DNA from: Mycobacterium kansasii ATCC 12478
GTDB taxonomy: Bacteria; Actinomycetota; Actinomycetes; Mycobacteriales; Mycobacteriaceae
Reading direction: 5' to 3'
NCBI RefSeq assembly: GCF_000157895.3
Contig: NC_022663.1
Span: 1,364,001 to 1,428,000, forward strand
Length of the DNA: 64,000 nt
Shown: positions 57,129 through 64,000 of the stretch, one piece after another
Numbering within the stretch: the stretch's first letter is position 1
Layout of the letters: each line of letters starts with the position of its first letter
Position numbers and translations under genes: made by a program
The notes under the pieces: generated by a model
Told to the model about the DNA's origin: nothing
Seen by the model: the letters and a program-made list of their open reading frames with translations, nothing else
Databases searched by the model: none

Positions 57129-58046
57129 CTAGCGGGCGTCTGCGAGCGCATTTGCGCCACCGACGATTTCGCTGATCTCCTGGGTGATTTGGGCTTGGCG
57201 CTCGCGGTTCGCCATCAGCGTCAGGGCCTTGATCAGGTCGTCGGCGTTGTCGGTGGCCGACTTCATCGCTCGTTGCCGCGATGCCAACTCCGATGCCGCG
57301 GATTCCAGCAGCGCGGCATACACCCGAGTGGTCAGGTATCGCGGCAGCAGCGACTCGAACAGTGTCGTCGCGTCCGGTTCGAAGGAGTAAAGGGTGCGCG
57401 GGGTGGGCTCTTCCTCGACGTATTCGACCACCATCGGGGCCATCCGGCGGGCCTCCGTTGACTGCGACAACATCGACCTGAATTCGGTGAAGACGATGTG
57501 CAGTTCATCGACGCCTTGATTGTCGTCGGTCTGCTGGCCTTCGCCGTTGCCAGTGCCCATCATGAACGCGTCGACCAAGGTTGACGCGATCTCCGCCGCA
57601 TTTTCGTATTTGGGTTGCTCGGAGAATCCCGTCCACGACTCGGTGATATCCCAATGCCGAAACGTGTAGTAGGCCAGCGCTTTACGGCCGACAACGTAGA
57701 GAACCGGCTGCTTGCCCTCCTCCCTCAGCAGGGAGAACAGCTCCTCAGAACGCCGGAAGACGTTGGCGTTGTATGCGCCACACAGACCTCGGTCGGAGGA
57801 CACCACCAACACGCCGGCTCGCTTCGGCTCGGGGCGCTCGACGAGTAGCGGATGGTCGAGCGCGGCGTCTGCGGCCAAGGTGGTGAGCATCTGCGTGATC
57901 TGCTCGGCGTAAGGCCGGGCGGACCCGAGTCGAGCCTGTGCCCTGGCTATACGCGACGTCGCGATCAGCTCCTGGGCCTTGGTGATCTTCTTGATCGAGC
58001 CGGCCGAGCGGATCCGCCCGCGAAGTTCACGAAGTGTGGCAGCCAT
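57129..58046 (-). CDS. atpG: ATP synthase gamma subunit
   Basis: The 305-residue rotor shaft. TLRELRGRIRSAGSIKKITK at the N-terminus and RQRAMKSATDNADDLIKALT at the C-terminus form the long coiled coil. SDRGLCGAYNANVFR is the conserved Rossmann part. An extra loop around residues 166-180 (GTGNGEGQQTDDNQGVDE) is the mycobacteria-specific insertion thought to slow ATP hydrolysis. It is the Rv1309 orthologue. Confidence 0.96.
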   Translation of the reverse strand: MAATLRELRGRIRSAGSIKKITKAQELIATSRIARAQARLGSARPYAEQITQMLTTLAADAALDHPLLVERPEPKRAGVLVVSSDRGLCGAYNANVFRRSEELFSLLREEGKQPVLYVVGRKALAYYTFRHWDITESWTGFSEQPKYENAAEIASTLVDAFMMGTGNGEGQQTDDNQGVDELHIVFTEFRSMLSQSTEARRMAPMVVEYVEEEPTPRTLYSFEPDATTLFESLLPRYLTTRVYAALLESAASELASRQRAMKSATDNADDLIKALTLMANRERQAQITQEISEIVGGANALADAR

Positions 58047-58052
58047 TGGTTG

Positions 58053-59714
58053 CTACTTCTTCTCTTTCTTTTCTTTCTTCGGCGCCGGCTTGTGGACTTC
58101 CACCGCTTCCTTGCCGAGCTTTTCCTCGTCGAGAGCCTCGACATGCTCGTCGGGCACCACTGATCCGCCACCTGAGGGCGCGAAGCCCTTCTTGAAGTGG
58201 TTGATGACGTCGGTCAGCGCCTTCTCGGTTTCCTCGGTGAGCTTCTGGGTGTCGCGGATAGTGCTCAACAGCTTCTCTTCGGAGGCCCGAATGTGGTCCA
58301 GCAGTTCGGTTTCGAAGCGCCGGACGTCTTCGACCGGAACCGAGTCCAGATGACCTCCCGTGCCCAGGAAGATCGAGACAACCTGCTCCTCCACCGGCAT
58401 CGGCTGGTACTGGGGCTGCTTGAGCAGCTCGACCAGTCGGGCGCCACGATCCAGCTGCGCTTTCGAGGTGGCGTCCAGGTCCGAGGCAAAAGCAGCGAAG
58501 GCTTCCAACTCGCGGTACTGCGAAAGGTCCAGCCGCAACGAACCGGCCACTTCTTTCATCGCCTTGATCTGTGCGGCGCCGCCGACACGGGACACCGAGA
58601 CGCCGACGTTGATGGCCGGCCGCACGCCCTGGTTGAACAGGTCGGTCTCCAGGAAGCACTGCCCGTCGGTGATCGAGATGACGTTCGTCGGGATGTAGGC
58701 CGAAATGTCGTTGGCCTTGGTCTCGATGATCGGCAGACCGGTCAGCGAGCCGCCACCGAGGTCGTCGGACAGTTTCGCGCAGCGCTCCAGGAGCCGCGAG
58801 TGCAGGTAGAACACGTCGCCGGGGTAGGCCTCGCGCCCGGGTGGCCGCCGCAGCAGCAGCGAGATCGCGCGGTACGCCTCGGCCTGCTTGGTCAGGTCGT
58901 CGAAGACGATCAGCACATGCTTGCCGTCATACATCCAGTGCTGTGCGATGGCCGAACCCGTATAGGGCGCAAGCCATTTGAAGCCGGCGGAATCCGACGC
59001 CGGTGCCGCGACGATGGTGGTGTAGTCCATGGCGCCGCCCTCTTCCAGCGCGCGTCGGACAGAGGCGATCGTGGTGCCCTTCTGCCCGATGGCCACATAA
59101 ACGCAGCGCACCTGCTTCTTCTCGTCACCGCTCTCCCAGTTCTCCCGCTGGTTGAGGATGGTGTCGACGCACACCGCTGTCTTGCCGGTCTTACGGTCGC
59201 CGATTATCAGCTGCCGCTGGCCCCGGCCGATCGGGGTCATCGCGTCGATGGCTTTGATACCGGTCTGCAGCGGCTCCTTGACGCTTTGCCGCTGCACCAC
59301 GGACGGGGCCTGAAGCTCCAGCGCCCGCCGCGTCTCGGCGTCGATGTCGCCGCGACCGTCGATCGGCTGACCAAGCGGGTTGACTACGCGACCCAGAAAC
59401 GCGTCGCCGACCGGGACCGAAAGAACTTCGCCGGTGCGCTTGACCTGTTGGCCTTCCTCGATGTTCTCGAAGTCACCGAGGATCACCGCGCCGACGCTGT
59501 GCTCGTCGAGGTTGAGGGCCACGCCGAGGACGCCGCCCGGGAACTCGAGCAGCTCCTGCGTCATCACCGAGGGCAAACCTTCGACGTGTGCGATACCGTC
59601 GCCGGCATCCACCACGGTGCCGACCTCCTCGCGGGCGGTGTCCGAGGTGAAGGAGCCCACGTACTCTTCGATCGCGCTCTGAATGTCATCAGCGGAGATT
59701 GTCAACTCGGCCAT
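58053..59714 (-). CDS. atpA: ATP synthase alpha subunit
   Basis: The 553-residue non-catalytic F1 subunit with Walker A IGDRKTGKTAVCVDTI (about residue 170), the Arg finger in VSVSRVGGAAQIKAMK and VLIVFDDLTKQAEAYR as Walker B. It is about 40 residues longer than E. coli AtpA: the C-terminal extension ending PAPKKEKKEKK is the mycobacterial tail that suppresses ATPase activity. It is the Rv1308 orthologue. Confidence 0.97.
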   Translation of the reverse strand: MAELTISADDIQSAIEEYVGSFTSDTAREEVGTVVDAGDGIAHVEGLPSVMTQELLEFPGGVLGVALNLDEHSVGAVILGDFENIEEGQQVKRTGEVLSVPVGDAFLGRVVNPLGQPIDGRGDIDAETRRALELQAPSVVQRQSVKEPLQTGIKAIDAMTPIGRGQRQLIIGDRKTGKTAVCVDTILNQRENWESGDEKKQVRCVYVAIGQKGTTIASVRRALEEGGAMDYTTIVAAPASDSAGFKWLAPYTGSAIAQHWMYDGKHVLIVFDDLTKQAEAYRAISLLLRRPPGREAYPGDVFYLHSRLLERCAKLSDDLGGGSLTGLPIIETKANDISAYIPTNVISITDGQCFLETDLFNQGVRPAINVGVSVSRVGGAAQIKAMKEVAGSLRLDLSQYRELEAFAAFASDLDATSKAQLDRGARLVELLKQPQYQPMPVEEQVVSIFLGTGGHLDSVPVEDVRRFETELLDHIRASEEKLLSTIRDTQKLTEETEKALTDVINHFKKGFAPSGGGSVVPDEHVEALDEEKLGKEAVEVHKPAPKKEKKEKK

Positions 59715-59776
59715 GGCTTTTCGTCTTCCTACTTCGGATTGTGCTGACTAGTACGGGTTTCGGTCGGGCTTCGTCA

Positions 59777-61117
59777 TTAGTCGGGTAGCTGAGCCTCGGC
59801 TGCGGCCAAACGAGACGAGAGCGTACCGTCAATCACCTCATCACCGACCGCAATGGACAGGCCGCCGAGCAGTTCGGGGTCGATCTGTAGCTGCACGGTG
59901 ACGGGGTGGCCGTAAATGCGGCTCAACACGTCGGTGACCCGGTTGCGCTGCGCGTCGGTGAGGTTGGCCGCCGCACTGACTTGCGCGACGACTTCACCGC
60001 GACGAGCCACTGCAACTTCGGCTAGCAGCAGTACCGCGTCTTCGGCCGGCTGACCCCTCAAGAGTTCGACCGTCTGGGACAGCAACGAGAGCGCGATCGG
60101 ATTCACGCTGCTGCCGGCGCGGTCGAGTACGTTGCGCAACAACCGGACACGGCCTTCGGGAGCAGCGACGTAATCGCCGAGCAGGATGGAAAGTCGAGGC
60201 TGGGCATCGAGGATGCGCGAGAACCGGAACAATTGGTCTTCGACTTCGTCGACCTGACCCTCGCGTTCGGCGATTTCCAACAGGGCTTGCCGCGACACGT
60301 GCTCGATGGCGTCGATCAAATCGGAGTTCGCCGACCACCGCTCGGAAACAGCTGCCCGCAACACCTCGAGTGCGGCATTGCCGACCTTGCCGGAGACCAG
60401 CCGCTCCAGCAGCCGCACCCTGGGTGTCGCGTCTTCGGCCGGCACGGTGAGGTAGCGCGTGACCACGATTTCCCGATCCAGCAACTTGGCAACCGATACC
60501 AGCTCGTCGGCGAGAGTTGACAACCCATCATTGTCGAGGCCCTTGGCGAGCGTGCCGAATTTGTCGACCAGGCTTTGCAGCGCCCGTCGGCTGGCCGATC
60601 GCATCTTCGCCGCGACCGGATATTCGACTTCGGCCGCCGCCGGCGCCATAGCGTCGAGTTCGTCCAGGAAGCGGTCAACCGTAGCCGACCGCTGGGCCGG
60701 CTCGGCAACGTAGTTGCGAACCAGCTCCCCTGCCTGGCGCACGGATTCGTGGCCGAGCTCCAGGCGCAGCTGACGGGTCAGCTGCGTGCGGAGTAACTCG
60801 ACCTGACGAGCTCCCTGAACTCTGATACGGTCGGCCTCGACCTCGGCTTGGGCCCGCATTTGTTCGGTGATCCGCGTGGCATCCGTCTTGGCCTCTTCGA
60901 CCACCCTTTCAGCCTCCGCGGTCGCGGCTTCCACTGCTTTGCTGTGCGCCGCCGTCGACTCGGTCAACCGGTCGGCCGCAGCGGCCGAATCAGCCAACTG
61001 CTGGCGCACGGTCTGCTGCCGGGCACTCATCAGGCGCCGCACGGGCGGCACAACATAACGCCACACCAGAAACACGATGGCCGCGAACCCGACCAGCTGT
61101 CCGATGAATGTCGACAT
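59777..61117 (-). CDS. atpH: ATP synthase b-delta fusion subunit
   Basis: This 446-residue protein fuses a b-type stator helix to delta, a feature of mycobacteria. Residues 1-25 (FIGQLVGFAAIVFLVWRYVV) are the membrane anchor. A long charged coiled coil runs to about residue 165, and the rest is the delta domain ending ELLGGLSIAVGDEVIDGTLS. It links the stator to the F1 head. It is the Rv1307 orthologue. Confidence 0.96.
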   Translation of the reverse strand: MSTFIGQLVGFAAIVFLVWRYVVPPVRRLMSARQQTVRQQLADSAAAADRLTESTAAHSKAVEAATAEAERVVEEAKTDATRITEQMRAQAEVEADRIRVQGARQVELLRTQLTRQLRLELGHESVRQAGELVRNYVAEPAQRSATVDRFLDELDAMAPAAAEVEYPVAAKMRSASRRALQSLVDKFGTLAKGLDNDGLSTLADELVSVAKLLDREIVVTRYLTVPAEDATPRVRLLERLVSGKVGNAALEVLRAAVSERWSANSDLIDAIEHVSRQALLEIAEREGQVDEVEDQLFRFSRILDAQPRLSILLGDYVAAPEGRVRLLRNVLDRAGSSVNPIALSLLSQTVELLRGQPAEDAVLLLAEVAVARRGEVVAQVSAAANLTDAQRNRVTDVLSRIYGHPVTVQLQIDPELLGGLSIAVGDEVIDGTLSSRLAAAEAQLPD

Positions 61118-61123
61118 GATTGA

Positions 61124-61648
61124 CTACCTCGTCGCGGCCGAGGTGGTGACGTCGACGCCCAGTACCCGACTGGCCAGCGTCGCCGACATCGTTCCCACAT
61201 TGGCGCGTAGATCCAGTTCCACGGCGTCCCTCTCGCGCTTCAGTTGCTCGTTGGCCGTTTGCAACGTCGACGCCACTTCTTGTTCGGCACGGGCGCGCGC
61301 GTCTTCGACGGCCTTACGACCTTCGGCCCGCGCGTTGTCGCGGTAGGACGACGCCTGGACTCGGGCTTTCCTCATGGCCTCTTCGTAATCGGCCTGGGCA
61401 GCGGCGAACTGCTCGGCCGCCTTCTTGCTGTCGGCCAATGTCTTGGCCACCATGGCGTCACGTTCCCGCAATACCTTGAGGATCGGCGGCACGACGAAAG
61501 TGCCGATGACGCCGAGCACCACCAGGAAGATGGCCAGCACGAAGAAAAAGGTGCCGTTGGGAACGAGGAAGTTTTGGTTCTTGCCGCCTTCTTCCGCCCC
61601 CGACGCTGCCTGGCCAGCGGCCAGAACAATCGAGTTCAGGTCACCCAT
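61124..61648 (-). CDS. atpF: ATP synthase b subunit
   Basis: A 174-residue second stator subunit with one membrane helix (TFFFVLAIFLVVLGVIGTFV, about residues 30-50), then a coiled coil (AMRKARVQASSYRDNARAEG). I start at the ATG 61648 (GDLNSIVLAAGQ); the frame is open upstream over atpE, without similarity. The stop is 6 nt before atpH. It is the Rv1306 orthologue. Confidence 0.95.
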   Translation of the reverse strand: MGDLNSIVLAAGQAASGAEEGGKNQNFLVPNGTFFFVLAIFLVVLGVIGTFVVPPILKVLRERDAMVAKTLADSKKAAEQFAAAQADYEEAMRKARVQASSYRDNARAEGRKAVEDARARAEQEVASTLQTANEQLKRERDAVELDLRANVGTMSATLASRVLGVDVTTSAATR

Positions 61649-61658
61649 CGCAGCCGAA

Positions 61659-61904
<246 letters not shown>

Positions 61905-61964
61905 TCCTTTTATCCTCCTTGATGACTCTGGTTGCGGTTGACCAGGTTTCGTTAGCGGTGCGGT

Positions 61965-62714
61965 TTAGTGATGTTCCTCAAGCTCCATCGCTTGGCTGAA
62001 GTAGAGGATCGTCAGCAGAGCGAAAATGAACGCCTGGATGGCGCCGACGAACAAGTCGAACGATTTCCAGATCGCATTAGGCAACCACATGACATACGGC
62101 GGAAACAGTGCGATCAGCGCGACCAGGATGCCGCCGGCGAAGATATTGCCGAAAAGACGAAGCGACAACGAGATCGGCTTGGCGAGCTCTTCGACGACGT
62201 TGATCGGCGCGAGGATCGCCACGTGCCCCTTGAGCAGCTTGATCGGGTGCCCGACGAGACCCCGGCGCCAGATGCCGGCCGCGTGATAGCAGACGAAGAC
62301 GAACAATGCCAGCGCCAGCACGTAGTTGATGTCGGCAGCGGCCGGTTTGAGCAGCTCGGTGGTCTGGCCGTTCTTGTCGGTGTACTGCACCGGGAGGACG
62401 GAGAGCCAGTTGGAGATCAGGATGAACACGAAGATGGTCACCGCCAGCGGCAACACGAACGGTGCGATCCGCATACCGATGGCGCCTTCGACCTGATTGC
62501 GCATCTGGATCGTGATGGCCTCGAAGAACAATTGCACACCGCCCGGCACATCCGTCGACGTGACTTTCGAGCGCAGGTAGAACGCCAGCGCGATGACGAT
62601 CACCGCGGCGATGGCCGTCGAGAGGATGGTGTCGGTGTTCACTGTCATACCGAGCCAGGTGGCGGTGTGGTGCTCGCCGACCTCGATCTGAGCGGCCAGG
62701 ATCGACTCAGTCAT
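61965..62714 (-). CDS. atpB: ATP synthase a subunit
   Basis: A 249-residue membrane protein forming the proton half-channels. The essential Arg is in KPISLSLRLFGNIFAGGILV (about residue 188), and FVGAIQAFIFALLTILYFSQ is the last helix. It overlaps the Rv1303-type gene by 8 nt. It is the Rv1304 orthologue. Confidence 0.96.
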   Translation of the reverse strand: MTESILAAQIEVGEHHTATWLGMTVNTDTILSTAIAAVIVIALAFYLRSKVTSTDVPGGVQLFFEAITIQMRNQVEGAIGMRIAPFVLPLAVTIFVFILISNWLSVLPVQYTDKNGQTTELLKPAAADINYVLALALFVFVCYHAAGIWRRGLVGHPIKLLKGHVAILAPINVVEELAKPISLSLRLFGNIFAGGILVALIALFPPYVMWLPNAIWKSFDLFVGAIQAFIFALLTILYFSQAMELEEHH

Positions 62715-63192
62715 CGCTGGGGCTCCTCACTTCCGTCCCTTCAGATGCCGTCAATACACCGCCGTCGTCACTGGAAGAGCCCCCACCGGCGCGGAGCTTC
62801 TTCCAGACCGGCAACGCGGTCGCTGCCACCAGCAACACCTGGAAGAGCGCGAGTCCGAACACCACCCCCAACCCGGCGGGCCGGAAAATGTAGGCCACGA
62901 TCAGCCCGAGAACAGTGATGATCGCCAGCCTCGACGCGGAGTTAAGGGCCATCGAGCTCTTCAGCGGATGCTCTCTTGCCGTGATCGACTCGACCGAGCG
63001 CCGGACCAAGAGGGCGTTGAGCAAACCCAGCAGCAAGCCGACACCCAAGAACACCCCGACCATCAGGTGCCCGCCTAAACCGGCGACGAGCATCGCCGCC
63101 GCGGTCAGTACAACGCTGATGACCAACAAGCGAACCGGGCGGAAAGCAACAGAGGGAAACACCAACGGCGCGTCCTGCGCTGGTGTCGTCAC
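62707..63192 (-). CDS. AtpI-like membrane protein (Rv1303 family)
   Basis: This 161-residue protein has four membrane helices (LLVISVVLTAAAMLVAGLGG, VGVFLGVGLLLGLLNALLV, LAIITVLGLIVAYIF, LGVVFGLALFQVLLVAATAL) and a Ser/Asp-rich tail. Its position at the head of the ATP synthase operon matches AtpI, thought to help c-ring assembly or Mg transport. The operon promoter probably lies in the 227 bp upstream (63193-63419), where I see no gene. It is the Rv1303 orthologue. Confidence 0.9.
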   Translation of the reverse strand: MTTPAQDAPLVFPSVAFRPVRLLVISVVLTAAAMLVAGLGGHLMVGVFLGVGLLLGLLNALLVRRSVESITAREHPLKSSMALNSASRLAIITVLGLIVAYIFRPAGLGVVFGLALFQVLLVAATALPVWKKLRAGGGSSSDDGGVLTASEGTEVRSPSDD

Positions 63193-63419
63193 TGCAGCAC
63201 CTCAATCCCGGGTAGACGGAGCGGAAAACCACCGATCGACTGAGCGGTGGCCCGCCGAGCGTATCGCAAGGGTCGCGGTGGAATCACCCAAGGGGTAGCT
63301 CCCTGTGTCGGTCGTCGATCGGCGTGGTCGGATACCCATCCGACAGGCCGGGTGGCCGGCAGCCCGCGAGATTCTTTGCGGGGTTCTAGCAGCACCGTAC
63401 CACAAGGTCAGCGCCACTA

Positions 63420-64000
63420 CTACTCGTCGTCGTAGTAGTCGCGGCGGCGCAGCAGCGGGATCGCGGTCGCGATGCCGGCGATGACGATCGCGCCCAGCAT
63501 CACCGCCGCGGTGTGGCGTGGGTCGAAGAAGATCGTGCTCGCCGCGCCGAATGCAACGATGCCCACCCATAGGTAGATCAGCAGCACCACCCGACGATGA
63601 GAATGACCGATCTGCAGCAGCCGGTGGTGCAGGTGCATCTTGTCCGGACTGAAGGCGCTACGGCCCGCACGGGTACGCCGAACGATCGCCAGCAGCAGGT
63701 CCAGCATCGGCACGAACATGACGGCCACCACGAGCAGAAACGGTGACAGCAGAGCAAACACATCGCGTGCCCCGTAGGCGTTCTGCGAGATCGGGCCTGC
63801 TGCGGTGGTGGAGGCGGCGGCCAGCATCAGCCCGATCAGCATGGAACCGGAATCACCCATGAAGATCCTGGCCCGGTGAAAGTTGTGCGGCAGAAAGCCG
63901 AGGCATGCCCCGGCAAGCACCACCGAGATCACGGCAGGCGGGTAGAACAGCACGTCACCGCCGTGGTCGCGAAGCAGGCCCACCGAGAACATACAGATCG
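63420..64000 (-). CDS. rfe: Decaprenyl-phosphate GlcNAc-1-phosphate transferase, C-terminal part
   Basis: The last 193 or so codons of a WecA/Rfe-type enzyme, cut by the window edge. Visible are FLPHNFHRARIFMGDSGSML (the GDSGSM motif of the polyprenyl-phosphate transferase family), VPMLDLLLAIVRRTRAGRSA and DKMHLHHRLLQIGHSHRRVV (the HxH motif), among several membrane helices. It makes the decaprenyl-diphosphate-GlcNAc that starts the arabinogalactan linker. It is the Rv1302 orthologue. An internal ATG at 63992 is not the true start. Confidence 0.94.
   Translation of the reverse strand, partial: ICMFSVGLLRDHGGDVLFYPPAVISVVLAGACLGFLPHNFHRARIFMGDSGSMLIGLMLAAASTTAAGPISQNAYGARDVFALLSPFLLVVAVMFVPMLDLLLAIVRRTRAGRSAFSPDKMHLHHRLLQIGHSHRRVVLLIYLWVGIVAFGAASTIFFDPRHTAAVMLGAIVIAGIATAIPLLRRRDYYDDE

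Overview
This window is from a slow-growing mycobacterium. From about 15 kb rightwards the gene order is the M. tuberculosis Rv1302-Rv1343c block in reverse: lprD, Rv1342c, rdgB, rphA, Rv1339, murI, rhomboid, cysM-cysO-mec, Rv1333, Rv1332, clpS, pncB1, dinG, glgP/glgE/glgB, Rv1324, fadA4, epimerase, Rv1322, nucS, adenylate cyclases, alkA-ogt, the rRNA operon, murA, cobalamin adenosyltransferase, Rv1312, atpCDGAHFEB, Rv1303 and rfe. One rRNA operon lies next to murA. The 16S gene appears to have the long helix-18 form of slow growers, and its variable region reminds me of the M. kansasii group (from memory, not searched).

Region 1 (1-14 kb) is accessory and has no counterpart next to lprD in M. 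tuberculosis. It holds CoA-linked catabolic genes in two minus-strand runs: an acyl-CoA dehydrogenase (cut by the window edge), two amidohydrolases, an acyl-CoA ligase, an enoyl-CoA hydratase and a DapA-like lyase; then an acyl-CoA dehydrogenase, a family III CoA-transferase, a thiolase and an SDR. A divergent acyl-CoA dehydrogenase, a TetR and a GntR regulator complete it. Together they look like a pathway that activates a carboxylic acid to its CoA ester and degrades it by beta-oxidation-like steps. The substrate is unknown. A tRNA-Leu(UAG) marks the boundary with the conserved block.

Region 2 (15-22.5 kb) is the conserved murI-Rv1339-rphA-rdgB segment, broken in three places. A DUF4395 membrane protein gene sits between rphA and rdgB. 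An AraC-VOC-DUF1801 module, whose DUF1801 gene is decayed, sits between Rv1339 and rphA. An intact 1,240-bp IS3-family element (IS407-like, 4-bp target duplication CAAC) splits the Rv1339 orthologue, the mycobacterial cAMP phosphodiesterase. Two intact membrane adenylate cyclases remain 20 kb away, so cAMP turnover may be altered in this strain.

Region 3 (22.5-47.3 kb) carries peptidoglycan (murI), the CysO sulfur-carrier cysteine pathway, ClpS, NAD salvage, DinG, the GlgE/GlgB/GlgP alpha-glucan genes, thiolase FadA4 and methylmalonyl-CoA epimerase, the NucS mismatch nuclease, two tandem cyclases and the Ada-AlkA/Ogt alkylation repair pair. glgP contains a three-unit in-frame 21-bp repeat.

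Region 4 (47.3-52.7 kb) is the rRNA operon on the minus strand with promoter, boxA-like leader, spacer and a strong hairpin terminator shared with ogt.

Region 5 (52.7-64 kb) carries murA (with the Asp that gives natural fosfomycin resistance), a PduO-type adenosyltransferase and the complete F1Fo ATP synthase operon with the mycobacterial b-delta fusion, ending in partial rfe/wecA.
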